From the NCBI GenBank assembly GCA_029962745.1, contig CM057161.1:5946315-6010314 (forward strand): DNA of 64,000 nt, given 5' to 3'. Below the pieces are notes generated by a model. That model did no database searches and had not been told where the DNA came from. It was given only the letters and a program-made list of their open reading frames with translations. Shown piece by piece: positions 10,291 to 21,685 of the stretch; position 1 is the first letter of the stretch; each line of letters starts with the position of its first letter. The position numbers and the translations under genes are program-made. Origin of the DNA: Echinometra lucunter. Lineage: Eukaryota; Echinodermata; Echinoidea; Camarodonta; Echinometridae.

Positions 10291-12349
10291 ACATTTTCCT
10301 CTTTCTATTTCTTTCTCTTTTAGGCCATTCGATCGGGGGAACATGTGCCCCTTGGCCCCGAATACCTACACCCACTGCGTATTTGTATTGAGACGAATCG
10401 ATTACTCTAATGGTTTTTCTTGTATTGGTTTCCACCCTTGATCCAGATCTTTGACGCCGGACGTATGCACGAGCGTGTATTCCTATCTGCATTACTTCAA
10501 ATGAAACAAAGAATCATTTGTAGACAGGAATTAATACCTGAGAACCCTTAAACTTGCCGCAAATGCTATCACTTCAATACGGCTTGCAGTTTGACTGAAG
10601 ACAATGACATAAAAGTAAAAACATAGAATCATCATGAAATCACACTTGGAGACCTTTACAGCTGAATTTTAATACACCTTGCTTTTTGCCTAAAGACCAT
10701 AACAAAACTGAATAAATAATACAAAAGAGATCTAGCTTTATATTGAATTCTTCAGATCTCCTTTTTTCTCCTCATCGTGATCTTTACCCAGATTGTCAGA
10801 AGGGATTGGGCTGGAGCAGGGAAGACAACCTTTAAGCCTTGCAAGGTCCATTCCTATGAAATGTCATTTTTGATTAATGCCGGCAGGTTCTGGGCAAATT
10901 TTCCAGCGGAAGGGGGGGGGGGGGGCCCTGCCAAAAAAGAAAAATAATGACAAAATGATGACCCTATGATGAGATCTACTATGGCGTACTTGATACGCAG
11001 TTTATAGTTTTTTAGCCTTAATTTTTCTGTAGGAATCTTAGTTAAATAATTTATCAACAAAAAACTTCTATACAGGCACTTATTGCTGTCATTTAACACG
11101 TGTAATGTACTATTGTCCTGCTAAAGAAGGTTTTTGACAATGTCGTGACAATCCTGTACACTGTTACTTTAAGAAAATATAAACCATCCGGATGTGAAGA
11201 TTTTCTGCAATAAAGCTAAAGTAGAATTTAGGTTCAGCTATATATCTTTATAGAAGTCTTAGTTCGAAAAGAAAGCATTCAGAGGTGGTTGAGGGGGCAC
11301 TGACATTTGAGAAACAAACCTACCGAAACGTTTTGACGATAAAAACCATGACCGATAACGATCACCGTTTTCAAGAAAACCACTAATGTTTGTATTTTCT
11401 AACTTGTTTAGGAGACGAAGTAATATCGATTTCAAGATAATAAGGAGAACTAGACAAAAACTTGTACTTATCTCATCAAATATAAAGCAAGACAAACACA
11501 CACATATCTCCGTGGCGACTGAAACTTTCCCACGCAGGCTTTAAGGTTTGCAATTGTATATATAGATTCAATCTGGTGAAGCACTTGCTTTTTCCTGCAT
11601 TATCGACCAACATTTAAAGCCCTGCCACGCTCAAATTGCCACTTACCGGTGATGTCAAGACATGTGCCCTTTCTTTCTCTTGTCTTGTCTCACACCCCCC
11701 TTACCACACGTCAGCTGTCATTGATAAAAATCTGAAGATCCATCATTGATTAAACATATTCCAAGATAAACAGCATACATGATACTATCTTTTTGCGAGA
11801 AAGTGGTTGAATAATAAACCGCGGAAGTGTTTGGTGCTTGATTTTCCGGCACTTACATAAACACCTTTAAAATTTACTTTAAAATTACAGTTATTAAAGA
11901 AACAGAAGGAGAAAGGTTGGAATGTAAAATATACTGGAAATGCAAAACTCTTAGAGAACACCTGTCATTCAAATTTCCTCATCTTTCCAAGTCCTGTATT
12001 ATTTGAGAGCCTACTCTTAACAAAAGCATCGTCGTTATGTTTGTATTAGGTCTCATCCCTCCCACCCCATCTCCCCCATTTTCAAACAAACAAACCCTCG
12101 CTTGTTCGTTTTTACTGCGCGTCAGGCTTCTGCATTGGTGTCGATTTGTATTCATGGTGGGGGTGGAGGATGACTGGTGCCGAAAATTGATTAATTGATT
12201 GATAAATGGTCTATTAAAAATAACAAACGAAAATCTACGCATCGTAGTAAAATAATAAATTGAGCAATGGGTAACAGTAAAATGACATTTAAAACAGAGA
12301 GATTATATAATCATGAAGGAGTATGTAAAAAAAAATGAGGAGAAAAACG
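10291..12349. other. Noncoding; candidate acceptor and poly-G
   Basis: A strong pyrimidine tract with TTTCTCTTTTAG ends at 10323. The frame that would continue the 9045-9155 exon stays open for 38 codons before a TGA, but with no recognisable domain. A 14-base G run is at 10912-10925. Otherwise nothing supportable. Confidence 0.35.
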
Positions 12350-12566
12350 AAATAGAAGGGTACACACGCATACCTTCGCACATACAATTGACACATTTAA
12401 ACGTTACCTTAAGACGCGTCTATTCAATGCTTCTTACTCTTAACTGTTCCTTAATTTATCATTGTATTTGTACTTTTCTCTTTCTTTCTTTCACTGCGCC
12501 TTGGGCACTCTGCAGAGTGGATTTGGCGCATTACAAATCCCATCTATTATTATTATTATTATCATA
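12350..12566 (+). repeat. LINE/SINE 3' end with (ATT)n tail
   Basis: CGTTACCTTAAGACGCGTCTATTC, broken here as CGTTACCTTAAGAC and GCGTCTATTC, then TGCGCCTTGGGCACTCTGC, GGATTTGGCGCATTACAAAT and (TTA)n form the arrangement commonly seen at the 3' ends of L2/CR1-type LINEs and their SINE parasites in marine animals. No coding part remains. Confidence 0.5.
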
Positions 12567-14926
12567 CGAAGCACGCACACATAGTGCATTCACGCACGCA
12601 CATGCGCGCACATCCACCAAGCACACACTAAACACGCACTTCAACAAACCTACACACACGCGCGCACAATGAAGAAGAACATGATGCATTTAAATCATAC
12701 GTTGCGGAGAAGTCCCCCCAATATATATACATATACATTTCAAGTAGAAATAATGATAATACGTAATTGCATAAAATTTGATGGGCAAGGCAGGGAGGCA
12801 GACAGGGGTGTAGGCTACTTTAAGTATCTTGAGTGTTAATAAAATAATTTCAACGAATGAAGAATTTTTGCAAAACAAAGTAATAAAGAAAAGATGAAGG
12901 GCTATGGCCTTTAATCACGGCGGCATGCTAGGGAGCGAAGCAACCGAGTGGGGGAGTCCCGGGAGTCGCTAAAACATTTTGAATGGGGGTTGTAAAACCC
13001 AAATAAACTGCAAATTTTTAGGTGATAACTCCAAAGTTGGCAAAAGTTATGCCACACTCTAATTTTCCCCAAACAAACAAGAAATTATTTTCAAATAATA
13101 TCGCAGATGTATATTTTTATCACTGTAATGGAATGTTTACGGGGAGCGTTTTTGAAAGTTTGGTGAGCTGATGCTTCTTGCTAGATTATTAGCCATCTTG
13201 TGTTTTAAATTTCGAGAGCGAACTAAGAGAGCGAGCAACCGAAACCCCCGCTTTGTTATAGTAGAAGTGTTATTTCGCCATCTAAATAATGATATAAGTT
13301 ATAATCTTAAATAGATATCTGGTTTGGTCATCATCTCGCTTCCAAATATGAGTCTTTTTGGCACCTCTGTGGCCCTATAAAGTTGCTGTCCGAAACATCC
13401 ATCCGTTTTACTTCAGAGAAAGCAGCTTAAGGCAACTTCAGTAGTTGCCCTGTCTATCACCTTTAATGTGCGGACTTTGCAATGGCTTTTTACGTCATCC
13501 TAACATGATTTGTATGGGCAGTACAATAGGCTTTAGAAATTGCACTTGAGTTGATTTTTCGAAAGTAGTTTTTATCGTGTTTACCATTCTCTTCGTCGGC
13601 ATTGTCGGGGCTTTGCCCGTCAGAAAATAGTCATTGTCAGTCCCTTCTCAGATGAATAATTTCCACCATACTTTCAAACAGCATGATGTAAGTATGATAT
13701 CAGCTTCAAATGTTACAACTATAGACCAATCCCACAACGCGAGAGGGCAGCAGACTGGTCGCCATACTGCGGTGTGTTCCCCAACTTTTACATTTCATAA
13801 GTCAATAGCACGGTATGTACTTTAGTCAGGGAAGTTCAGGTCGCAGCTGTGCGGTGCTCAGATGCCACAACAATTGAAGAAAGCTTAAAGATTGGAAGCT
13901 AACTGAGTGCGAAATTCACTCGCCTTTGACTCATGAAGCCTGTTTGTTTGAGAAGCCGTACTCCATACACAGGTTTCCTGGCCTTTTACTGACAAAATTA
14001 AGGAGAAAAAGTAATGAAAGTACAAAAATACATCATATCTTCATCTGTCAGATATGGTCATTATCTTACGTCATCTACCCATGTATCCATGCTTTATTTT
14101 ATTGATCTAGAATAAAGTTAATGAAAAAATATCAAGGCATATTTCATATCTTTCAATGATTTTGTATTATACACAGCCAGTCGCGGTCTTTGCACTATCA
14201 CACACGGCAGCTATCGCCTCGCCGATAGAGGGCCAAATACATAAACCGGAGATGGAATTGGTCTGTAAATAGAACTTCAACAAACATAAAAACGATAGTG
14301 AGTAGACTACTCGACGTACGCGAGTACGCGTGCATAAATAATAACATCGACGGAACCGAAAAATGGACTTCGTCGGACGGTCTGATTTATCATTCATTTT
14401 TCTTCAAACTTCTTATCTTCTTAAATTGGCAGGTAAAGTTTTTCAGCTTTATTTCGTACATTCTAGCTGCACGCAAAATATGCATTTTCAAGCAAATGGT
14501 ATATTTTAAAGCTACCATATCAGGCTTGAAGGTCATGCGCCTTTTGCAGACCCTGTGTGTCAGACATCTTTGCTTTCATCTAGTCAGAAGCAAGACGCAA
14601 GCAGAACTGAGATGCTGTGAAGTTTTAAATTTGTTTTTTTTCCTTCCAAAGTTGAATATTTAAAGGCGAAAAAGATTTTTGATCTCGGGTCAACAACGTA
14701 GAACCACAAGTACCTACACACGTGTGTAAACACCACTGAAAGTTCCGTTTAAGTGATTAGTGTAATGAACCTTTGTGATCGTTAAGCGGGGAGCCGTGGA
14801 AGGCGTGCAGGGGTTCTAGCGTAGGGTAGAGTGTAACCGCTGTATAGATGTTTACACTAGAATTCCCCGGAAATCATGAATTGAACATTACGTCATCTCA
14901 CGCATGTACCCCATTGTCGTAAATCC
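12567..14926. other. Noncoding; AC-rich stretch and GCGA motifs
   Basis: CACACG-rich sequence (12570-12670) is followed by unique DNA. Two GAGCGA(AG)CAACCGA-like patches at about 12928-12955 and 13222-13246 suggest remnants of one repeat. No gene is supported. Confidence 0.4.
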
Positions 14927-15000
14927 GGGGGGGGGGGGGGGGGGGGGGGGGGATGGGGGATATTTTGAGAGGGGGGATGGCGTGTACAAATATCCCCCCA
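14927..15000. repeat. 26-base poly-G tract plus foldback
   Basis: G26 at 14927-14952 is followed by GGGGGATATTTTG and, after a short spacer, CAAATATCCCCCC. The G-rich arm can therefore pair with the C-rich arm. The tract also has strong G-quadruplex potential. Its length is likely to be unstable and unreliable in the assembly. Confidence 0.7.
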
Positions 15001-15075
15001 CTTTTTAAGAAAGAAATGATATTTGAATTAATCAGTTAAAAGAATTTTTAACTAGCTGTCATTAGCAACCATCAA

Positions 15076-15226
15076 ATTTTAGAATTTTTGTTCGAAAATG
15101 CGATTGAAAACCAGAAAATTGATTATTTTTGGCTTGCTCGCTCGTCATATTTTAGAATTTTCATTTGGAGATGCGATTGAAAACCGGAAAAGTGGTAAAT
15201 TTTGGCTCGCTTGCTTCGCTCGCTCG
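15076..15226 (-). repeat. Two-unit tandem repeat, about 70 bp
   Basis: Two diverged direct copies share TTTAGAATTTT, GATGCGATTGAAAACC or AATGCGATTGAAAACC, AGAAAA or GGAAAA, and TTTTGGCTNGCTNGCT. Each ends in a GCTCGCTCG-rich block. It is probably a fragment of a larger satellite-like or transposon repeat. Strand is arbitrary. Confidence 0.6.
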
Positions 15227-16075
15227 AAAGATAAAAAATAAAATGTGTGTAAGGAGGGTCTTGCAGGTGGGTGAGGGCGTGTGTTTATACACAAGTGTGA
15301 GTTCAACAGAAAAAAATCGGTAAAAAAGTCGACCATTCCCCCACTCCTCAAAGTGGATTTATGCCGGTGACGTACCCTCATATACAAGGCGGATAATACG
15401 AGACTAATACGAGACAAATAAAGTTAAAGCTTCAATTTTCTGCTACCAAAACTGTGCATGAGCTTTAAGTGTCACAACAGAGAATATCTCCCCCGTCTTA
15501 GATCCAGGGAAGCTAATGAGAACGGGGGGCTCTCTGCCAGGTCCAAATCGTCGAAGATGCACGTCCTCTTGCCCGTCAATAACCCACTGCTCAATTTAAA
15601 ACCCAGTCACACAGACGAGGCTAGCACCATGACCCACAACAGCAAGAAAGAAAGAAGAAGAAAAAGAAAACTACTTGCAATGGCAAAGATTCGATCGTTT
15701 GTAATCGGTTTTAAGCCAGTGCTGTGATGTGACTGAAAATTTTGTGAAAATCAGGGTGAACACACTCTACGGTGATGCCAGGAGTACACCTGCACATTCC
15801 AATTAATTATTTACCAATGAATACAAAGAAGGGCACCATGATTAAGCACGCACAGGAACATGAACTCAGTTATGCATACTGATGATAAAACATGTTAACA
15901 GAGGGCGAATCTACTAGTTTTATGATATGAATAAAAAAAGATAAAACGTATATTGATCGGTCTTTCATCACAAATGAATAATGATATGATACATTTCTGG
16001 GGAATCAACAACACTGCAACGAGAACGTGAGCTCATTGCATTTTCCCAGATCTATTCATAATTTAATGACCTAAT
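15227..16075. other. Noncoding; one low-confidence basic ORF
   Basis: An 89-codon plus-strand ORF (15458-15727) in a GC-richer patch ends in a strongly basic segment (KKERRRKRK). It could be a small exon, but there are no splice signals, no recognised domain and no Kozak support. The segment stops at the start of the duplicated block. Confidence 0.3.
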
Positions 16076-16228
16076 TTTTGTGGAATGATCAACGGGGGAG
16101 TGCTTTTTGATAGTGTTATTGTCCATGTCTAGTTGCCCTTTGACAAGAAGGGAAATTCATGACGCTGCAAGAGACTCGGAAATCCGACATGTTGTCTGAT
16201 CTTGTTTTTTTTGTTTTTAAATGAAGTA

Positions 16229-16453
16229 TACACTCTAAAATAGGTTTACACAATATTGTGTAAAAAGGGAACATGCATGTTTGCTGGGTAAAATGATACC
16301 AAATACTGTGTAATTTTTTATCCAATATTGCGTTAAAATTTATCGATAAAACAAGCATTTTCCCTAATATGGGACAAAATTTTACCAAACAAACGTGCAT
16401 GTTCCCTTTTTACCCCATATTAGGTAAATTTCACTCAACCTTTTTAGAGTGTA
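16229..16453. mobile_element. Tc1/mariner-type MITE (copy A)
   Basis: The TIRs begin CACTCTAAAA and are flanked by TA on both sides, the target duplication expected of Tc1/mariner elements. Inner inverted blocks include AAAAAGGGAACATGCATG against its partner near 16400. At 225 bp it has no coding capacity and folds back on itself. The same element appears at 25617 because of the block duplication. Confidence 0.8.
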
Positions 16454-18254
16454 TGAAAACAGTCACGATTCTTTAACTGGACATAAGTAATGAAGTGAAC
16501 ATTCGAATTCTCAGTGAAGGTTTGTTTATTTTAAAGTTTGCTGTTTGGAATGCCATACAACAGTACTCATCATTAAGGGTATTTTCTTTTTCTTTTTTTT
16601 TTTTTATCTCTCTCTCTCTCTTCTGATTTTTTTTTCGAACCGGAATCAAATTTCAAAACAAATGGATACATGAAAGGGAAAGGCTTCGCTCTTTTCCCTT
16701 AAATTCAAGAATGTCCTATATGGAGAAGGGGGGGGGGGGAGAGGAGGAATACTAGTTGAAAACAGTGATTGTTATGTCATTTTTCTGAAAGTACACCTTT
16801 CATATGGGTCCAGCAAAAAAAGGTCTTCAAAACACAAAAGTACTGGTTCTTCCTTGGTCTCCTCAGAGCTAGAAACGTAATATATTTTAATAATCTCAAA
16901 TATGCTGCGAATTCATTTGATCTAGAAGAAAAAAAAAAACCTTAATCGATCCAAAAATTAGATTCCTGTAACAACACCCAAACAACAACAACAGAAAAAT
17001 TCATATAATGGCCTGAACAGAAAATACAAAAGGCAAACCGATGTAAAGATCCTGCACATGTTATGATGAAAATTGAAGCATCAACTGGAATAACAAATAA
17101 GCCGCGGAATATCTTCAAAAAAAAAGAGGAATTTCCTTTATGAAATAGACAGTGATAGATGCAGATCGTTGTCTGGTTTTCATCAAAGTCCATTTATTTA
17201 AGATATTTCATGTGACCTACCCGATATGTATTACGTGTATTTGTCATGGCTGATAAGAAAAAAAAAAGTTAGTTTGGAATACCGTCAATAATTAGTCCAA
17301 TAGATATCTACTCTCTCACAGTTCTATCGCTTATACGTCCTTGGTTCATCGCTTATAGTGAGTTAAATGTATTTACTCTCAGCTTTTGCGACATCTATTA
17401 CGCACGGAGAGGAAATTAGTCGTGACTACCTTTATTATTTTAAAATCTATTTCACTTAGTGAGGAAAGCAGGTTGATAACTGGCTAGGTTGGATAAATGC
17501 TATTGATCTAATGGTCAGAATGGAAGTAGTTCATTGTAGGAAGATAGATGTGGAGAGAATAAGGAAGGAAAAGAGCTAAACATTTGATTTGAAAAAAATT
17601 AGATAGGTTTTCGACAAAAATAACTGGAAGGGAATATTGAATATGGGCAAAACGTATGTCGCTGTTTTATATGTTTAAATTGGTAATTTATCTTCATCAT
17701 TGGCTTACTTAAGACTGCTCCTGAATGTTTGTAGATGCGTTGAAAAAAAAAAAATCCGGTAAGAAGTCAGAGATAAACAAACAAACAAAAAACAAAAATA
17801 GGGAGAGAAGAGAAAAAAAAGAGAGAAGGGGGGAGATATATTGAAGAGAAAGGGAGATAAGTGCAAATGAAACTGGAAATTAGTCACATTAAATTTTCAG
17901 TCATTTTTAGTGTCATCACCAGATAACATTTTTATTTTACATGCGTCAGATAAATACTTTACATTAGAGTTATAGGTGAAACATTTTCAGTGCTGACTTT
18001 ATGCAAGAAATCTTAACTTCTATGTCCCCAACAAGATTAGCTCCAGTCACCGAAACACTAATCCTGCTACTTCAAAATTAATTCAAAATCTAAGGAAATG
18101 TAAAGGTTAATCTCAAGAGACGTCCATTCCTTGCAAGTACTACTCCTCCCCCTGTGAAGATGATTATAGTGTTTAGACATTTCGAAAACACAAAGTTACA
18201 TAAGCCAAGCCTCCTTGCTGATAATCAGATCCAGAGAGATTCAATAGCAAACCT

Positions 18255-18402
18255 GGGCCCCGTTTCATAAAACTTGTTATCAATAAAAAGTTGCAATAAC
18301 TGTTGTAAGCTACTGAAATCCTATGCATCTGTGGGCCGGGAGCAAATCTTTCATAGAAATGTGGCAGTTGTTACTGATAACAAGTTTTAGGAAACAGGGC
18401 CC
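18255..18402. mobile_element. GGGCCC-ended MITE (copy A)
   Basis: TIRs GGGCCCCGTTTCATAAAACT and, from the right, GGGCCCTGTTTCCTAAAACT continue as TTGTTATCA. Length is 148 bp, non-coding. Its ends resemble those of the element at 8753. Confidence 0.85.
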
Positions 18403-19458
18403 TGAAGGATTAGTTGTGAATCAATTACCCGATTTCGATGAAATATAGGCTTGCTCTAATTTTTTAGTAAAACTAAGCCTTGACTTGAAAGAAGTTAGTG
18501 GGCGTATTTATAGGGTAAGCTTTTAAGTGCCCCTAAAATATGCATCCCACATTCAGACCCAGCTGCAACCGGTGTCACTGAGCATGTTAGTCAAAGACTG
18601 AAGAGGGGGTGAATGGGCGAAGCCAGAGAATGCAATCCCGACAAAAATCTTAACGACCAATTATGTCTGGCCAACCACCTAATCACATTCGGGCAGAGAC
18701 GATGTCTCTTTTGATTTCTCTTTAAAAAATGTGCTAGAATAAAAAAGTTACTTGAAAGAACGTCGCTGTAGTAAAGAGTTTACTTTAAAAAAAGAACAGT
18801 ACAAAAACACTAGATAGTTGATATTCGGGCACCATAAGCCTGCCCCTCAGGCAAAAGTTGTGCCTGAACCCTTTTCCTTTTCTCCCTCCAGCTAGTTCGC
18901 CCATACCTCCTTCAACACCCAAAAAGTGATGGAAAATGAGAAACATGCATTTCCTGGGGGGTTGGTGGTGATCGATGTCTTTCTTTCTGTGAATATTGGT
19001 TTGTTCCAGTTTTGGGAAGAGCAGCGTCACCGGTCTGAATCTACAATTGAAGGGTGATGTTACAGGGCAAAAGAAGGGATTGGCGGGACTTCCTCGTCAC
19101 TTAGCAGGAGAAAATTTGCATTTTCCTCCCTTTTTTCCTTTTAGGGATGGTTGTTTGCGTTGTTCTGGGAAGAAAAATCGAATGATGAACTTTTGAGGAA
19201 AACCTTTGAAATAACATGTACTCCGTTTGGTGATGGAACAGAATCATGTGAATAGTGTTACCACATAACGGATTTTTGGTATATTGGTTAACTCAAGTAT
19301 AATTAGGAAGAAAACACGGAAACGATTTATACTGTTGGCAAATTTAGAGTTTAATCGTGCGATATCAACCGCCAATAACCGTGATTAATGTTAAAATGAA
19401 CCATGAGCTTAAAGAGAAACGAATCGATAGTGCATGTGTATATCAAGAAAATCTTGGC

Positions 19459-19569
19459 CCCGTAACACAAAGCTTAGCGATTGATTTTACGACTGATTGC
19501 ACATAGTGATCAATGCAATCAATTGTAAAAATCAATCCCACGACCAATTGCTAAGCTTTGTGTTACGGG
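19459..19569. mobile_element. 111-bp foldback MITE (copy A)
   Basis: The terminal arms CCCGTAACACAAAGCTTAGC and its exact reverse complement at the right end continue inward as TTG/CAA and ATTGATTTT/AAAATCAAT, so nearly the whole unit is one hairpin. The flanks ATCTTGG and ATCTTTG may be an eroded target duplication. Confidence 0.85.
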
Positions 19570-19624
19570 ATCTTTGTTATCTTAGTTTGGGACATTTTCC
19601 ACGTGCTGGCAAGCTAATTTAGAG

Positions 19625-19813
19625 GCGATAAGAACACAAACGAAAAGCAAAACGAAAAGCGATGATTTAATTCGATCAGATTATCGTTTGTATTACATTT
19701 GTCTTTAGCATTCTGAAGAAGGAAGAAGGCCCCCGAAAACGTGATCGAATTAATCAAATCATCGTTGGTAGAAATGCATTTCTTCTTTGCCATTCGTTCT
19801 GTGTTCTTATCGC
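19625..19813. repeat. Inverted repeat around CTGAAGA...GAAA (copy A)
   Basis: The outer arms GCGATAAGAACAC and GTGTTCTTATCGC, and the inner arms CGATGATTTAATTCGATCA and TGATCGAATTAATCAAATCA, are inverted copies. Between them sit CTGAAGA (19713-19719) and CCGAAAAC (19734-19739). The layout suggests a small fold-back element. Whether the centre is ribozyme-like is discussed in the findings. Confidence 0.7.
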
Positions 19814-21320
19814 ATATTGCAAGTAGTATACATGTACTGTATGTGTCATGAAAAAATGATGATAACTAAAAAATAGATTTAACAGACACAATGGAAAACG
19901 CGCTGGAAAGTGATTCCCTTTGAATCAGCGAAAACTTCATCAAAATAATACCCGGGTCGTCAAAATCAATATGCTGAAATATCATAGCGTTTGGAAGTAA
20001 CTTCATTTCCATAAATAAATCATTAAAAATTTGTACTAATGGATACATGAAAATGTATGTCTCCTCGTTTCTCCAGGTATATCCCCAGTCATTATCCGTT
20101 TCCATCTATATCGCGGTGTACGTATTAAAGTTATGCTATTCATAGTGAAGATATTTGTCAGGTCGCAGCTCTTACTTCCGAGAGCATTAACCCATTTTTT
20201 AAAAATGTCAGTTCATATTTTCTACTTTAGCTGTCATCACCATTTGCTCCTTCTTAAAAAGTTTTTGATGGACGCTGCGGAAATTTTCTTTTAAGGAAAA
20301 GTCAGTCATGATGATCCAGAGTTCTAATTATTTTCTCTATAAAAATATCCTCTTTATACAGACTCCTATGATTTATTTTGTAGATTATATGCATCATTTT
20401 CTTCCTCAGTTTGTCTGACCATTTCCCTTTTAACCAAGACCCTAAGCTCTAGTTTTTTTCCCATGCAAATTTAGTTTTTAGATTCGCTTGTATGATATTG
20501 TACTACTAATCCTTTTTTCTGGATGACGTGTATCACTCCCATTGTCACAATCTTATAAATCTTTTACCTCCAATAGAAGCGCGTGCAATCCTCAGAATAC
20601 TTCCATCATAAATGAGTTTGATTTATTACCTTTCTCACCTGGGATGAGGAGTGAGCGGTATTAAACACCTTGCAGAAAAAAATTGAGAACAAATCATTAT
20701 GTGCTTGAAATGAAATTAAGGAGATTCCCCTAAAGAGGTGTATTTTGTGGAGGGAAGATACGAAAACTACTTTAAACGACGACATATTTATTGCAGGAGT
20801 CTTAACATTAGGAAGTGTAGTTTCATTACATTGATACGCTTGATATTGATACTTTCCAAAAGGATTTTCTTCTTGAAATCCACGTGTGCCCATAATGGAT
20901 GGAAAACAGAGAAGAAAGTAACAATCTTCTTTATCTTCTTTACTGCATGTAACTAGAGAAAAAACGATAATAACTTAAAAAGGTGACTGTACGCCCATGG
21001 CTGCTATCAAAACGAAGTTAAGAGATATGAGACGCTTTATTTGTACTAACCAAACCATTCATTCCTTTCACCCATTAGATTATGTATATCATCCTCAGCG
21101 TTTTTACAGTATGATAGCGTTTTTTAAAGTAATGAATTATACTCTTCTACTGTCTAAAGAATGTCTCCATGAAATCTTTGTTTAAAAGCCTAAGCAAACC
21201 TGTATCTTTATCACTGCGCTTGTCCTTAAATTTTTATCAATTCTTTCTCGTGAAATCGGGTTCACTTGGTGGAATGAGGAGCGGATCATTGGGAGGATGG
21301 ACTTGATGGCAAATGTGTAT

Positions 21321-21353
21321 ACACAACACACACACACACACACACCACACACC
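21321..21353. repeat. (CA)n microsatellite
   Basis: An interrupted CA repeat. The corresponding tract in copy B (30719-30752) is uninterrupted and of different length. Confidence 0.85.
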
Positions 21354-21635
21354 GCAAAAACACATTTAAAATACTTAATCAATATTCACGAACTACCCAT
21401 CGCAACATTTGCGATACACCAGTCGGTATCTAAGCAAGTAAAAACGATTGATATTGTTTCACGGAATTCTACATGGCCTTGGCATCAGTTCTGTCCACGA
21501 CAGGTATGTCTGCTTTATTATAATTCATTTGAAATTTCAATATTTTTACATAATATTTCTACAGAGTGTATAATTCATTAGTCCATCAATTTGTTCGTTT
21601 TGCCAGGCCTTTCTGAGTGATTGTATCGTCTCTTT

Positions 21636-21685
21636 GTAAGTGTTTAAGAATAAATTTCTGATGAAGTCGAAAGACGAAAGCTTAC
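21636..21685 (+). other. Hammerhead-like 50-nt module (copy A)
   Basis: In order: GTAAGT, a possible small hairpin (TTTA AGAA TAAA), CTGATGA, a GTC-GAAA-GAC hairpin, GAAA, and GCTTAC, which can pair with GTAAGT (five Watson-Crick pairs plus one G-U). That order matches a type III hammerhead ribozyme. However, the base before the cleavage position is G where U is required, and an extra A sits between CTGATGA and stem II. It is at best a degenerate ribozyme. Confidence 0.3.

Noticed and set aside
20606..20893. 95-codon minus-strand ORF identical in both duplicated blocks (also 30003-30290)
   Set aside because: Conservation is explained by the unmerged contig overlap, not by selection; codon use is ordinary.
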